A stretch of DNA of 44,580 nt, taken from NCBI GenBank assembly GCA_963714325.1, contig CAVQOB010000022.1, positions 1 through 44,580 on the forward strand. Direction: 5' to 3'. The translations under genes and the position numbers were made by a program. Below the pieces are notes generated by a model that did no database searches, was not told the origin of the DNA, and was given only the letters and a program-made list of their open reading frames with translations. Every line of letters begins with the position of its first letter. The stretch's first letter is position 1. Source of the DNA: CAVQOB01 sp963714325 (GTDB lineage: Bacteria; Pseudomonadota; Alphaproteobacteria; Rhizobiales; Hyphomicrobiaceae). Shown piece by piece: positions 24,552 through 32,979 of the stretch.

Positions 24552-25172
24552 TTAAACGCTCAGCGTGCCCTTGGTCGATGGCACGCGGTCGGCTTGGCGC
24601 GGATCGATGGCGATGGCTTGGCGGAGCGCGCGGGCGAGGCCCTTGAAGCAAGTCTCGGCGATGTGGTGATTGTTTAGCCCATAGAGGTTCTCGACGTGCA
24701 GGGTGATGCCGGCGTTCTGTGCGAAGGCTTGGAACCACTCGCGGAACAACTCGGTGTCCATGTCGCCGATTTTGGACTGCGAGAAGGTGACGTTCCAGAC
24801 CAGGAACGGGCGGCCGGAGACGTCGATGGCGACGCGGGTCAGGGTTTCGTCCATCGGCAAATGCACCGAAGCGTAGCGGGTGATGCCGACTTTCTCGCCG
24901 ATGGCTTTGGCGAAGGCTTGGCCGAGGACGATGCCACTGTCTTCGGTGGTGTGGTGGAAGTCGATGTGCAGGTCGCCCTTGGCTTTGAGGGTGATGTCGA
25001 TCAAGGCGTGGCGGGCCAGTTGCTCCAGCATATGATCGAGGAAGCCAATACCGGTTTCGATGTCGTAGCTGCCGGTGCCGTCGAGATTGATCGAGGCCTT
25101 AATGCGGGTCTCTTTGGTTTGACGGTCGATGGTAGCGGTGCGCTTCACGGGAGCGATCCTTGATAGGGCCAT
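24552..25172 (-). CDS. hisB: Imidazoleglycerol-phosphate dehydratase HisB
   Basis: A 206-residue monofunctional IGP dehydratase, with no phosphatase domain, performing the sixth step of histidine synthesis. Metal-binding histidine motifs are visible: FLDHMLEQLARH, HIDFHHTTEDSGI and GLNNHHIAETCFKGLARAL. The start is the ATG at 25172; the frame extends to 25226 without family similarity. It is divergent from hslV, an arrangement common in Rhizobiales. Unusually, a TRAP operon separates it from the other his genes. Confidence 0.95.
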   Translation of the reverse strand: MALSRIAPVKRTATIDRQTKETRIKASINLDGTGSYDIETGIGFLDHMLEQLARHALIDITLKAKGDLHIDFHHTTEDSGIVLGQAFAKAIGEKVGITRYASVHLPMDETLTRVAIDVSGRPFLVWNVTFSQSKIGDMDTELFREWFQAFAQNAGITLHVENLYGLNNHHIAETCFKGLARALRQAIAIDPRQADRVPSTKGTLSV

Positions 25173-25318
25173 GATTGAGCTTGGGATTATCAGCTTGCGC
25201 GTGATCCGGCCAGGGTGCTGGCGCACATTGTATGTCCCCTTGATTTACCGATCGTTCACAGCGATATCGAGGGTTCAGCGAAATCGGCGGGAAAGACACG
25301 GAAAAGGCGGGACGACCC

Positions 25319-25864
25319 ATGGAATCCTGGCACGGGACAACAATTTTAACGGTTCGGAAGGCGGGGAAAGTGGTGATTGCGGGCGATGGGCAGGTGAGCC
25401 TCGGTGCCACCGTGATCAAGTCGAATGCGCGGAAGGTGCGCACGCTTGGCGCGCGCGGCGATGTGATCGGCGGGTTTGCGGGGGCGACGGCGGATGCCTT
25501 CACGTTGTTCGAGCGGCTCGAGGGCAAGCTCGAGCAGTATCCGGGGCAGTTGACGCGGGCGTGCGTGGAACTCGCCAAGGACTGGCGGACGGATCGCTAT
25601 TTGCGGCGGCTCGAAGCGATGATGCTGGTGGCGGATCGCGAGCGGACGCTGGTGCTGACGGGGACCGGCGACGTGCTGGAACCGGAAGCGGATTGTGCGG
25701 GGATCGGGTCGGGCGGCAACTATGCCTTGGCCGCGGCGCGGGCATTATTGGATTCGGATAAGTCGGCGGAAGAGATTGCGCGGCGCGCGATGGCGATCGC
25801 GGCGAGCATCTGCGTCTACACCAACGGCAATCTGGTTGTTGAGAGTTTGGAGAGCGTGCGTTGA
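25319..25864 (+). CDS. hslV: ATP-dependent protease subunit HslV
   Basis: A 181-residue peptidase that forms the double hexamer of the HslUV protease in the cytosol. Removal of MESWHG exposes the catalytic Thr7 (TTILTVRKAGKVVIAGDGQ). The segment GGFAGATADAFTLFERLEGK is also diagnostic. Its promoter should lie in the 146-bp gap shared with divergent hisB. Its ATPase partner hslU lies 565 bp downstream, with an exporter gene and a repeat element between them. Confidence 0.96.
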   Translation: MESWHGTTILTVRKAGKVVIAGDGQVSLGATVIKSNARKVRTLGARGDVIGGFAGATADAFTLFERLEGKLEQYPGQLTRACVELAKDWRTDRYLRRLEAMMLVADRERTLVLTGTGDVLEPEADCAGIGSGGNYALAAARALLDSDKSAEEIARRAMAIAASICVYTNGNLVVESLESVR

Positions 25865-25875
25865 GCGGGTCCGGC

Positions 25876-26196
25876 ATGGCGTGGACGTGGCTCGTGCTCG
25901 CAGGGCTCACAGAGATCGCGGGCACGACGGTGTTTCGGTACATCGATGGGTTCAATCGGCTGACGCCGATCGTGGCGTTGATTGTGACCGGAACGCTCAG
26001 CCTCGTGCTGCTGTTCAAAGCGCTCGACGGCATTCCGATTGGAACGGCCTATGCTGTTTGGACCGGCATGGGGGCGGCCGGCACCGTCCTCGTCGGCATT
26101 CTGTTCTACAAGGAGCCGACCGACGCGCTCCGTCTCGTCTTCCTTTCGACACTGATCGGCTCGATTGTCGGGCTGAAATTCGTGTCCAACCACTGA
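25876..26196 (+). CDS. SMR family small exporter (Gdx/SugE-like)
   Basis: A 106-residue four-helix inner-membrane protein. The conserved Glu13 of the SMR proton/substrate site is in LVLAGLTEIAG. Helices 2-4 and the motifs IPIGTAYAVWTGMGAAGTV and GILFYKEP are close to the SugE/Gdx guanidinium branch. The tryptophan that follows the glutamate in typical Gdx proteins (E-V-V-W) is a glycine here, so the substrate may differ. The ATG at 25876 is 11 bp after the hslV stop; a TTG overlapping that stop is possible. It replaces the acetyltransferase gene sometimes seen between hslV and hslU. Confidence 0.85.
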   Translation: MAWTWLVLAGLTEIAGTTVFRYIDGFNRLTPIVALIVTGTLSLVLLFKALDGIPIGTAYAVWTGMGAAGTVLVGILFYKEPTDALRLVFLSTLIGSIVGLKFVSNH

Positions 26197-26221
26197 GGCT
26201 TGGTATTCTGATGCAAATACG

Positions 26222-26370
26222 TCGTCATGGCCGCGCAGGCGGCCACCCACGTCAACGCACTGCGATCTGCTATTTTCGGTGCTCAACAGGGCTGTCGCAG
26301 ATGAGACATCGTTGATGTTCCGAGACTTACTGAGGCTTGTCGTGGGTGGCCGCCTGCGCGGCCATGACGA
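26222..26370. repeat. REPIN-like inverted pair, copy 1
   Basis: Two arms, 26222-26251 and 26341-26370, are perfect 30-bp reverse complements. Each arm contains its own small palindrome (GGCCGCGCAGGCGGCC). The spacer is 89 bp. The unit lies between the SMR gene and hslU, inside what should be one operon. A related, more diverged pair is at 28671-28820. Confidence 0.85.
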
Positions 26371-26428
26371 TACTTAGACTGCTCATCGTGGGAATGACCC
26401 GCCGGTGCCGGAATAATAGCAGGGAACC

Positions 26429-27733
26429 ATGACCACCTTTTCGCCGCGTGAAATTGTATCGGAGTTGGACCGCTATATCGTTGGGCAGAATGACGCCAAG
26501 CGGGCGGTGGCGATCGCGTTGCGCAATCGCTGGCGGCGGCAGCAATTGACGGGGGATCTGCGCGAGGAAGTGTTGCCGAAAAACATTCTGATGATCGGGC
26601 CGACGGGCTGCGGCAAGACGGAGATCGCGCGGCGGCTGGCGAAACTTGCGGGCGCGCCGTTTCTGAAGGTTGAGGCGACGAAGTTCACGGAAGTCGGATA
26701 CGTCGGGCGGGATGTGGATTCGATTGTGCGGGATCTCGTCGAAGTTGGCATTGCGCTGGTGCGGGTGAGTAAGCGCAACGAGGTGAAAGCGCGGGCGGAG
26801 AAGAATGCGGAAGAGCGCGTGCTCGATGCGTTGGTGGGGCCCGGTGCGCAGCCCGGTACGCGCGAAAGCTTTCGCAAGCGGCTGCGCGGCAACGAACTCA
26901 ACGACAAAGAGATTGAAGTGCAGGTTTCCGATACGTCGTCGCCGTTTCCGACGATGGATGTGCCGGGCGGGCAGATGGGCATGATCAACATCCAGGACAT
27001 GCTCGGCAAGGCGTTTGGCGGGCGGACCAAGACGCGCAAGACGACGGTGAAAGAGAGCTATGAGCTGCTGATCGCGGAGGAGAGTGACAAGCTGATCGAT
27101 ACGGATCAGATTGCGGCGGAGGCGGTCCGGGCGGTCGAGAACAATGGCATCGTGTTTCTCGATGAGATCGACAAGATTTGCGCGCGCAGCGAGGGCGGGC
27201 GGGTTGGCGCGGACGTGTCACGCGAGGGTGTGCAGCGCGATCTGCTGCCGCTGATCGAGGGGACGACGGTTTCGACCAAGTACGGTCCGGTCAAGACGGA
27301 CCATGTGCTGTTCATTGCGTCGGGGGCGTTTCATACGGCGAAGCCGTCGGATCTGCTGCCGGAGTTGCAGGGGCGGTTACCCATCCGCGTCGAGTTGAAG
27401 GCGCTGTCGCGGGAGGATATGCGGCGGATTTTGACGGAGCCGGAGGCGAGCCTGATCAAGCAATACGTTGCGCTGATGGCGACGGAGCAGGTGACGCTGT
27501 CGTTCTCGGTGGATGCGCTTGATGCGATTGCGGATACGGCGGTGCTGGTAAATTCTACCGTCGAGAACATCGGCGCGCGGCGGCTGCAGACCATCATGGA
27601 ACGCGTGCTGGAGGAAGTCTCGTTCGATGCGACGGACCGGATGGGCGAAACGGTCGCGGTCGACGCGGCGTTCGTGAAGGCGCGGGTGGGGGAGTTGGCG
27701 AAGAACGCGGATCTGTCGAAGTTTATTTTGTGA
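26429..27733 (+). CDS. hslU: ATP-dependent protease ATPase subunit HslU
   Basis: A 434-residue AAA+ unfoldase partnering HslV. Walker A is GPTGCGKT (57-64), Walker B is GIVFLDEIDKI, and the C-terminus (DLSKFIL) is the segment that docks into HslV to activate it. The I-domain lies between about residues 110 and 230. The start context is MTTFSPREIVSELDRYIVGQ. Transcription from hslV would have to cross a strong REPIN structure just upstream, so hslU may have its own promoter. Confidence 0.97.
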   Translation: MTTFSPREIVSELDRYIVGQNDAKRAVAIALRNRWRRQQLTGDLREEVLPKNILMIGPTGCGKTEIARRLAKLAGAPFLKVEATKFTEVGYVGRDVDSIVRDLVEVGIALVRVSKRNEVKARAEKNAEERVLDALVGPGAQPGTRESFRKRLRGNELNDKEIEVQVSDTSSPFPTMDVPGGQMGMINIQDMLGKAFGGRTKTRKTTVKESYELLIAEESDKLIDTDQIAAEAVRAVENNGIVFLDEIDKICARSEGGRVGADVSREGVQRDLLPLIEGTTVSTKYGPVKTDHVLFIASGAFHTAKPSDLLPELQGRLPIRVELKALSREDMRRILTEPEASLIKQYVALMATEQVTLSFSVDALDAIADTAVLVNSTVENIGARRLQTIMERVLEEVSFDATDRMGETVAVDAAFVKARVGELAKNADLSKFIL

Positions 27734-27807
27734 TGGGGGGAGCTGAATGCGCCGCTCGCAATGGATACTGGTAATCGTCCATGCGTCGTTCCGCGAGGAA
27801 CAATGAG

Positions 27808-28575
27808 ATGGCATTCTTTAGCGTGGATGATCTTGCACAGCTAAAACGTGATCTTGAAAGTGTCGCCTTCAAAAGAAATGCATTGCAGCAACAATATCTG
27901 CAGTTGGATTTCGGCAATGTTCGCGCCAAAGAATTTGCATTGAACGGGTATCTTAGGCGACTCAAAACGCTGTCGCGATGCACTGAAAGGGTGTTTTTAC
28001 TGATTCCGCCCGATTGTGATGCGCCGGTCGATGACGATGTGCGGATTGACGCTGAGATCAATATTCAGTGCAGCATATTCAATGTTTTTGGCGCAGTGGA
28101 CAATCTTGCGTGGATTTGGGTCCACGAGAAGGAGGTCAGGCAATCGAACGGTTCAGAGCTACCGCCTGCTTGGGTGGGCCTACGGGCAACCAATAGCGTC
28201 GTCCGAGAATCTCTGCCACCGAACTTCCGGGGCTATGTTGTGGGACTCGATGATTGGTTCAATGCGGTCGACGACTATCGTCATGCGCTTGCTCACCGTA
28301 TTCCTTTGTATGTTCCACCATTTTGCGTTGATCCGAAACATGAAGGGCAATTTCTTGACTTGGACAAGCGACAGAAGCAGGCACTCATGCATGGAGATTT
28401 TTCTGAACATCAACGACTGAAAGCAGAGCAGGGAGAGCTCCAGCACTTTAAGCCGATGATGGTACACTCGTTTGGCGAGCAGACTCGGCCGATGGTTTTC
28501 CACGCTCAACTTCTCGCAAATTTTAATACGATTGAAGAGATGGGCCGAAAATTCCTGGAAGCGCTCGATGCATAG
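27808..28575 (+). CDS. HEPN-like hypothetical protein
   Basis: A 255-residue protein I cannot assign to a named family. It is soluble and helical, and its third codon positions are clearly less GC-rich than its neighbours', suggesting recent arrival. An Arg158-x4-His163 motif (DYRHALAHRIPLY) following an Asn-containing helix (FNVFGAVDNLAWIWV, 91-105) resembles the RX4-6H site of HEPN domains, many of which are RNases or toxins. The resemblance is to the motif and its helical setting only. The ATG at 27808 has GAGGAA 8 nt upstream; an ATG at 27781 is weaker. No toxin-antitoxin partner is adjacent. Confidence 0.65.
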   Translation: MAFFSVDDLAQLKRDLESVAFKRNALQQQYLQLDFGNVRAKEFALNGYLRRLKTLSRCTERVFLLIPPDCDAPVDDDVRIDAEINIQCSIFNVFGAVDNLAWIWVHEKEVRQSNGSELPPAWVGLRATNSVVRESLPPNFRGYVVGLDDWFNAVDDYRHALAHRIPLYVPPFCVDPKHEGQFLDLDKRQKQALMHGDFSEHQRLKAEQGELQHFKPMMVHSFGEQTRPMVFHAQLLANFNTIEEMGRKFLEALDA

Positions 28576-28670
28576 TCGGTCACTCTGTTTTCGGGGTTTG
28601 GCGAACGGCACGGATTGCGAACTTGAATTCGAGATGTCGACAAGTTTCCTGCGAGGTTGCACCCGCCATC

Positions 28671-28820
28671 GTCGTTATGGCCGCGGAGGCGGCCAACCCA
28701 AGCAAGCCTCAGCGCAGATCCATGTATCGACTGATCGCCGTCTGCTGCCCCCATTGCAATCCCTGCAAAAGACAAAAAAGCGGAAAGTTGCTTGAATGGC
28801 CGCCACCGCGGCCATGACAA
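28671..28820. repeat. REPIN-like inverted pair, copy 2
   Basis: Arms at about 28671-28702 and 28790-28820 share the core ATGGCCGCGG-GGCGGCCA in opposite orientations, with a spacer of similar length (about 88 bp) to copy 1. The arms differ at several positions. It follows the HEPN-like gene directly. Confidence 0.7.
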
Positions 28821-28880
28821 TGGGAGTGTCGCGTCGGAAAATTCGTGCCCGTGGCTGCCCCTCACCTGCCCTGCAGGCAT

Positions 28881-28907
28881 CCTCTCCCCGTGAAGGACGG
28901 GGAGAGG
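28881..28907. repeat. CTCTCCCCGT palindromic repeat, copy 3
   Basis: An 11-bp perfect stem (28881-28891 with 28897-28907) and a GAAGG loop, 13 bp beyond the stop of the convergent cpdR-like gene. It is the same family as the repeats at 11382 and 14376 and is flanked by similar CCCCTCACC sequence. Confidence 0.75.
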
Positions 28908-28919
28908 GAAGGGCGCGCC

Positions 28920-29282
28920 TCACGCCAGAGCTTCCCGCACCATGGTTTTGATTTGGTCGAGGGTGAAGGGTTTGGAGACGAAGCGTTTGAGGTGGGGCTT
29001 CAGGTGATCGGTTTTGGTGGCGCCTTCGGAGAGGCCGGTCATCAGGACAATACGGATGCCGGGGGCGTTGGCAATGGCTTTGGCGGCGAGTTCGACGCCG
29101 TTGAGGCCGGGCATGTCGACGTCGGAGATCAGGAGGTTGATTCGCGCTGCGTCGGCCTGCAGGCTTTCGAGCGCTTCGAGACCGTCCTGTGTGACGATGA
29201 CATCATGGCCGTCGGCTGCCAACGCGCGGCGGACCAGATCGCGGGTGGCGGCGTCGTCGTCGGCGAGAAGGATGCGAGCCAT
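28920..29282 (-). CDS. CpdR-like single-domain response regulator
   Basis: A 120-residue stand-alone receiver domain. The acidic pocket is ADDD (residues 7-10), the phospho-acceptor is Asp54 in LLISDVDMPG, then LMTG and the lysine in SKPF follow. No output domain is present. Size, sequence and position next to hpt match CpdR of Rhizobiales, which directs ClpXP to degrade cell-cycle regulators such as CtrA when unphosphorylated. That role is inferred from the family. It lies 42 bp downstream of hpt on the same strand. Confidence 0.82.
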   Translation of the reverse strand: MARILLADDDAATRDLVRRALAADGHDVIVTQDGLEALESLQADAARINLLISDVDMPGLNGVELAAKAIANAPGIRIVLMTGLSEGATKTDHLKPHLKRFVSKPFTLDQIKTMVREALA

Positions 29283-29324
29283 GGCGAAAACTCCGTTCTC
29301 GTTTTCAGGTGTCGATGGTGGTTG

Positions 29325-29870
29325 TTAGTCTCGCACGAGTCGGCCGACATAGGGTAATTCGCGGAAGCGGTTGGCGACATCCATGCCGTAGCCGACGACG
29401 AACTCGTTGGGGCAATCAAAGGCCTTGAGATCGGCCGCTATGGCGGCTGAGCGTTTGACCGGCTTATCGAGCAGGACGCAGGTTTTGGTGACTTTAGCGC
29501 CGCGGGCGACGATCAGGTCCTTGGCGAAGGCGAGGGTCCGGCCGGATTCCAGGATATCGTCGATGATCAAGACGTTACGGTCGCGGACGTCGCTCTCGAT
29601 GTCGCGCGTGATGGAGACCTGGCCGGTCGATGTTGTGCCCTTGTGGTAGCTCGATAGAGTCATGAAGTCGACTTCGGGGGCGAGGCCAACGCGATGCAAG
29701 GCGCGGATCAGGTCGGCGGCGAAGACGAAGCTACCTTTGAGGACAGCGACAACCAGTATGTGATCGAGGTTCAGGGCTTTGATGTCGTGCGCCAGCTGCT
29801 CAATGCGCTTGGCGATGTCGTCAGGAGCGAAGATGACGTCGATCTGCTCGTTGGCGGGGGTGTCAGGCAT
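29325..29870 (-). CDS. hpt: Hypoxanthine phosphoribosyltransferase
   Basis: A 181-residue purine salvage enzyme making IMP or GMP from hypoxanthine or guanine and PRPP. The PRPP-binding loop is VLIIDDILESGRT at residues 100-112, with VAVLKGSFVFAADL upstream and a C-terminal PNEFVVGYGMD motif that contacts the purine. Length is normal. It is likely co-transcribed with the cpdR-like gene downstream. Confidence 0.95.
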   Translation of the reverse strand: MPDTPANEQIDVIFAPDDIAKRIEQLAHDIKALNLDHILVVAVLKGSFVFAADLIRALHRVGLAPEVDFMTLSSYHKGTTSTGQVSITRDIESDVRDRNVLIIDDILESGRTLAFAKDLIVARGAKVTKTCVLLDKPVKRSAAIAADLKAFDCPNEFVVGYGMDVANRFRELPYVGRLVRD

Positions 29871-30350
29871 GGTGGGTTACTCGGTTTACCGGCTTTGGAG
29901 GGGCGTGGGTCGCGCTGAAGCGCTCAAGTGTCATGGGACAAGTATGACGTGTTTTGGTGCGACGCACACCCTGCACGTCGCGTCCCGACCGGGAAGTTCG
30001 TACAATTATTGGCTTGTACCGATCGGACTTCACGGTCGATCAGGATTCGAGCAAGCCCAAAACGGTGTGTTGCGGTTGTCTGGATTTCCGGTGGGAAAAC
30101 AGCGAGGTCAAGGCGGACCTTCGCCAAATGGCAGACCCTATCGTCGCCTGGCTTTCTGAGCTGGCCCATATGGGCGCCACATTGCTGGGAGATGGATCAG
30201 TCGGATTACTGCGGGATTACTGCAACAGATGCGCTGCCGTCTGTAAAATTGGCAGGAGTTGGGTATAAGCGATCGAGGCACGAACCTGCGAATCGGGCGT
30301 TTTGACCGTCATCGAGCCACCTTTGGAGCCCTGGGAGCCCCGTCGACCGC
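29871..30350. other. Intergenic region between hpt and ftsE
   Basis: About 480 bp between divergent genes. It should hold both promoters. A TTG-started frame at 29954-30268 has a few cysteine pairs (VCCGCL, CNRCAAVC) and some coding-like bias late in the frame, but there is no ribosome-binding site or recognisable family, so I do not call it. The zinc-ribbon gene usually found here in alphaproteobacteria is not seen. Confidence 0.5.
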
Positions 30351-31010
30351 GTGATCAGACTGCAAAACATAGGCCTGAAATATGAACGTAGCGGCGGCGA
30401 AGTGCTGCGCGATATCAATGTTCATTTGCGCCCCGGTTCATTTCACTTTCTGACGGGACCTTCAGGGGCGGGAAAGTCGTCGCTGCTGCGGCTGCTATTC
30501 ATGTCCATCCACCCAACACGTGGCCAGATTCGGCTGTTCGACCAGGATGTCAGCCGGGTGCCGCCCTCGCAGCGGGCGCAATTGCGGCGCCGGATCGGTA
30601 TCGTGTTCCAGGATTTTCGATTGCTCGATCATTTGACGACCTGGGAAAACGTGGCGCTGCCGCTGCGGGTGGTCGGGCGAAAGACCAACCACTACAAGGA
30701 AGACGTCACCGACCTGCTGCAATGGGTGGGCCTTGGCGATCGCATGCATGCCTATCCGTCGGTGCTGTCGGGGGGGGAAAAGCAGCGTGCGGCGATCGCT
30801 CGCGCGGTGATCGGGAAGCCGGAATTGTTGCTTGCCGACGAGCCGACCGGTAACGTCGATCCGCAGATGGCGCGGCGGCTGCTGCGGCTGTTCATCGAAC
30901 TAAATCGGCTGGGAACGTCGGTGGTGATCGCGACCCATGACCATCAATTGATGCGGCAGTATAAGGCGCCGCGGCTCGAGCTGGAGCAAGGCCATGTCCG
31001 GCTCGTATGA
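30351..31010 (+). CDS. ftsE: Cell division ATP-binding protein FtsE
   Basis: A 219-residue ABC ATPase that with FtsX controls cell-wall hydrolases at the division site. Walker A is GPSGAGKSS (36-44), the signature is LSGGEKQR, and Walker B is LLLADEPTGN. The start codon is GTG, with only a distant GGGAG as a possible ribosome-binding site. Its 3' end overlaps the ftsX start by 17 bp, implying coupled translation. Confidence 0.94.
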   Translation: MIRLQNIGLKYERSGGEVLRDINVHLRPGSFHFLTGPSGAGKSSLLRLLFMSIHPTRGQIRLFDQDVSRVPPSQRAQLRRRIGIVFQDFRLLDHLTTWENVALPLRVVGRKTNHYKEDVTDLLQWVGLGDRMHAYPSVLSGGEKQRAAIARAVIGKPELLLADEPTGNVDPQMARRLLRLFIELNRLGTSVVIATHDHQLMRQYKAPRLELEQGHVRLV

Positions 31011-32205
31011 CAGACCGACGGGGCGTCGCCCGTTGCCACCGCCGAACTTCGGCTATGACCAAGCGCCCTACGATGATCTGCCGACCGGACCCGCGACCGG
31101 ACCGGTGACGCGTGCGGCTGATGTGCGGCGCGGCGGGTCGTCGCTCGGGCAACGCGGAGCTCCAACAGAGTATCGCGATGCTGCGCCACAGTATGAGCCG
31201 GTCGAGCCGACAGGGTTTGAGCAGCCGGTGCCGACGCTGAAAGCTGACAGCCGCGCTAAGGAGGATCTGTACGCGCCGTCGCGGGGACAGATGGCGGACG
31301 CTGAACAAATCACGGCGCCGATCGTGCCGGCTGGATCAGTGACCGGGCGTTCGCTGACGCTGGTGATTACCATCATGTGCTTCTTTGCCTGCCTGACGGC
31401 GGGGGCTGTGTACATGATGAACCAGTCGGCGGCGGCGTGGCTTCGCGACATTGCCAGCGAAGTGACTGTGCAAATCGAGCCCAAAGAACGGGTCGATATT
31501 GAAAAGCAGATCCGCGATGTGTCGCTGTTCTTGGAAAAGCAGGCGGGCGTCCGCGCGGTCAAGGCCATATCGGCGGCTGACTCAGCGGCGCTCTTGGAGC
31601 CGTGGCTTGGGAGTTCGGACGCACTGAAAAGTCTGCCGGTACCACGGCTCATCGCGCTCGAACTGGATCGCAGCAATCCGCCGGATCTGGGTAAGCTCCG
31701 CGCCGCTCTGGTCAATCAGTTCAAAGGGGTCGCACTCGACGATCATCGCCAATGGCAACAGCAGATCCGGACGGTGACGCGGTCGTTCGCGCTGGGCGGC
31801 CTCGCCATCCTCATCCTGGTTGGGGCGGCGACGACGGCCATCATCGTTTCAGCGACGCGTAGTGCGCTGGCGTCCAACCGAGAGATCGTCGAAGTGCTGC
31901 ATTTCGTCGGGGCGACGGATCGCTTCATCGCACGAGAGTTCGAGAAGCATTTCCTGCGACTTGGCGTGCGCGCCGGCGTTGTCGGGGCAATGTTTGCGAT
32001 GCTGGTTTTCGTGGCGCTGCCGTTCGTGATGGAGTTGCTGGGCGGAGGGTCGGTGACGATGGCCGAAATTCGCCGGCTGGTCGGCAGCGGCGCGCTCGAT
32101 CTGCCGGGATATGTCCTGCTTTTGATCGTGGTGGCGGTGATTGCTGCCTTGTGCATGCTGACATCACGGATCGGAGTATATCGCATCCTACACAGCCGGC
32201 AGTGA
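30994..32205 (+). CDS. ftsX: Cell division protein FtsX
   Basis: A 403-residue membrane partner of FtsE. It has an unusually long cytoplasmic N-terminus (about 110 residues, rich in Pro, Gly and charged residues) before TM1 (LVITIMCFFACLTAGAVYMM). An extracytoplasmic domain of about 120 residues and three more helices follow, ending in GYVLLLIVVAVIAALCM. The extended N-terminus is common in Rhizobiales. Its start lies inside ftsE. Confidence 0.92.
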   Translation: MSGSYDRPTGRRPLPPPNFGYDQAPYDDLPTGPATGPVTRAADVRRGGSSLGQRGAPTEYRDAAPQYEPVEPTGFEQPVPTLKADSRAKEDLYAPSRGQMADAEQITAPIVPAGSVTGRSLTLVITIMCFFACLTAGAVYMMNQSAAAWLRDIASEVTVQIEPKERVDIEKQIRDVSLFLEKQAGVRAVKAISAADSAALLEPWLGSSDALKSLPVPRLIALELDRSNPPDLGKLRAALVNQFKGVALDDHRQWQQQIRTVTRSFALGGLAILILVGAATTAIIVSATRSALASNREIVEVLHFVGATDRFIAREFEKHFLRLGVRAGVVGAMFAMLVFVALPFVMELLGGGSVTMAEIRRLVGSGALDLPGYVLLLIVVAVIAALCMLTSRIGVYRILHSRQ

Positions 32206-32313
32206 CACGGCTCATGTGACACGGCTCATTGCTGGCGCCGAATTTTGGCCTTAAACTGAACCAAATCAGTTAGTCTGCTGATGCAGTGCGTGTGGCACCC
32301 TTGGAGGAATTCG

Positions 32314-32976
32314 TTGTCCAGGACGCTCAAGTGGATCACTCGGTCGGTCAGTGCTGTTGCCATCACTGTGGCGGTGGGCTTTGCGCTGTTTGTGACGGCC
32401 GTTCCTAATCGGCCGCCGTTGCGGATTGCGCCTGCCGATGCAATCGTTGTGCTGACCGGGGGGGACGAACGCATTCGCGAGGGCGCGCGCCTGCTGGCTG
32501 AGGGTAAGGGTCGTCGCCTGCTGATTTCGGGCGTCGGGCGACAAGTCGCCAAAGAGCATATGCGGCGGAGCACCGGGCTGAACGAGGTGCTGTTCAACTG
32601 TTGTGTTGATCTTGGCCACGAGGCCGTCAATACGACGGGGAATGCCGATGAGACGGCGAAATGGGCGCGGATCTGGCATTATCAGCGATTAATTGTCGTG
32701 ACCTCAAGCTATCATATGCCGCGAAGCCTCGCTGAATTCTACCGTGCCTTGCCGAACGTGGCGATCGACACCTATCCGGCCATATCGGGTGCCTACTATT
32801 CTGAGCCGTGGTGGCGTCATACCTACACGCGGCGGATGGTGGTGATCGAATACTTGAAGTTCCTGCCGGCTGCGACACGTCTGGTGATGGCACGGATCAT
32901 CGGACCGAGCGAAGCGGAGCGCAACTTTGCTGATGTGCCGAGGCATCAGGCAGTGCCTTTTCCAGCTAAGCTTTGA
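32314..32976 (+). CDS. YdcF family protein (DUF218)
   Basis: A 220-residue protein with one N-terminal membrane anchor (about residues 10-30) and a DUF218 domain. The pattern ADAIVVLTGGDERIREGARL, LLISGVG, and TSSYHMPRSLAEF matches YdcF/SanA-type proteins linked to envelope processes; the reaction is unknown. I prefer the TTG at 32314, which has GGAGG 6 nt upstream, over the ATG at 32281, which has no good ribosome-binding site. It lies between ftsX and plsC, a common neighbourhood in this order. Confidence 0.85.
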   Translation: MSRTLKWITRSVSAVAITVAVGFALFVTAVPNRPPLRIAPADAIVVLTGGDERIREGARLLAEGKGRRLLISGVGRQVAKEHMRRSTGLNEVLFNCCVDLGHEAVNTTGNADETAKWARIWHYQRLIVVTSSYHMPRSLAEFYRALPNVAIDTYPAISGAYYSEPWWRHTYTRRMVVIEYLKFLPAATRLVMARIIGPSEAERNFADVPRHQAVPFPAKL

Positions 32977-32979
32977 TCG

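Noticed and set aside
29954..30268. Plus-strand TTG frame with paired cysteines (VCCGCL, CNRCAAVC), a possible small zinc protein upstream of ftsE
   Set aside because: No ribosome-binding site, weak codon bias in the first half, and no recognisable family; it lies in a divergent promoter region.
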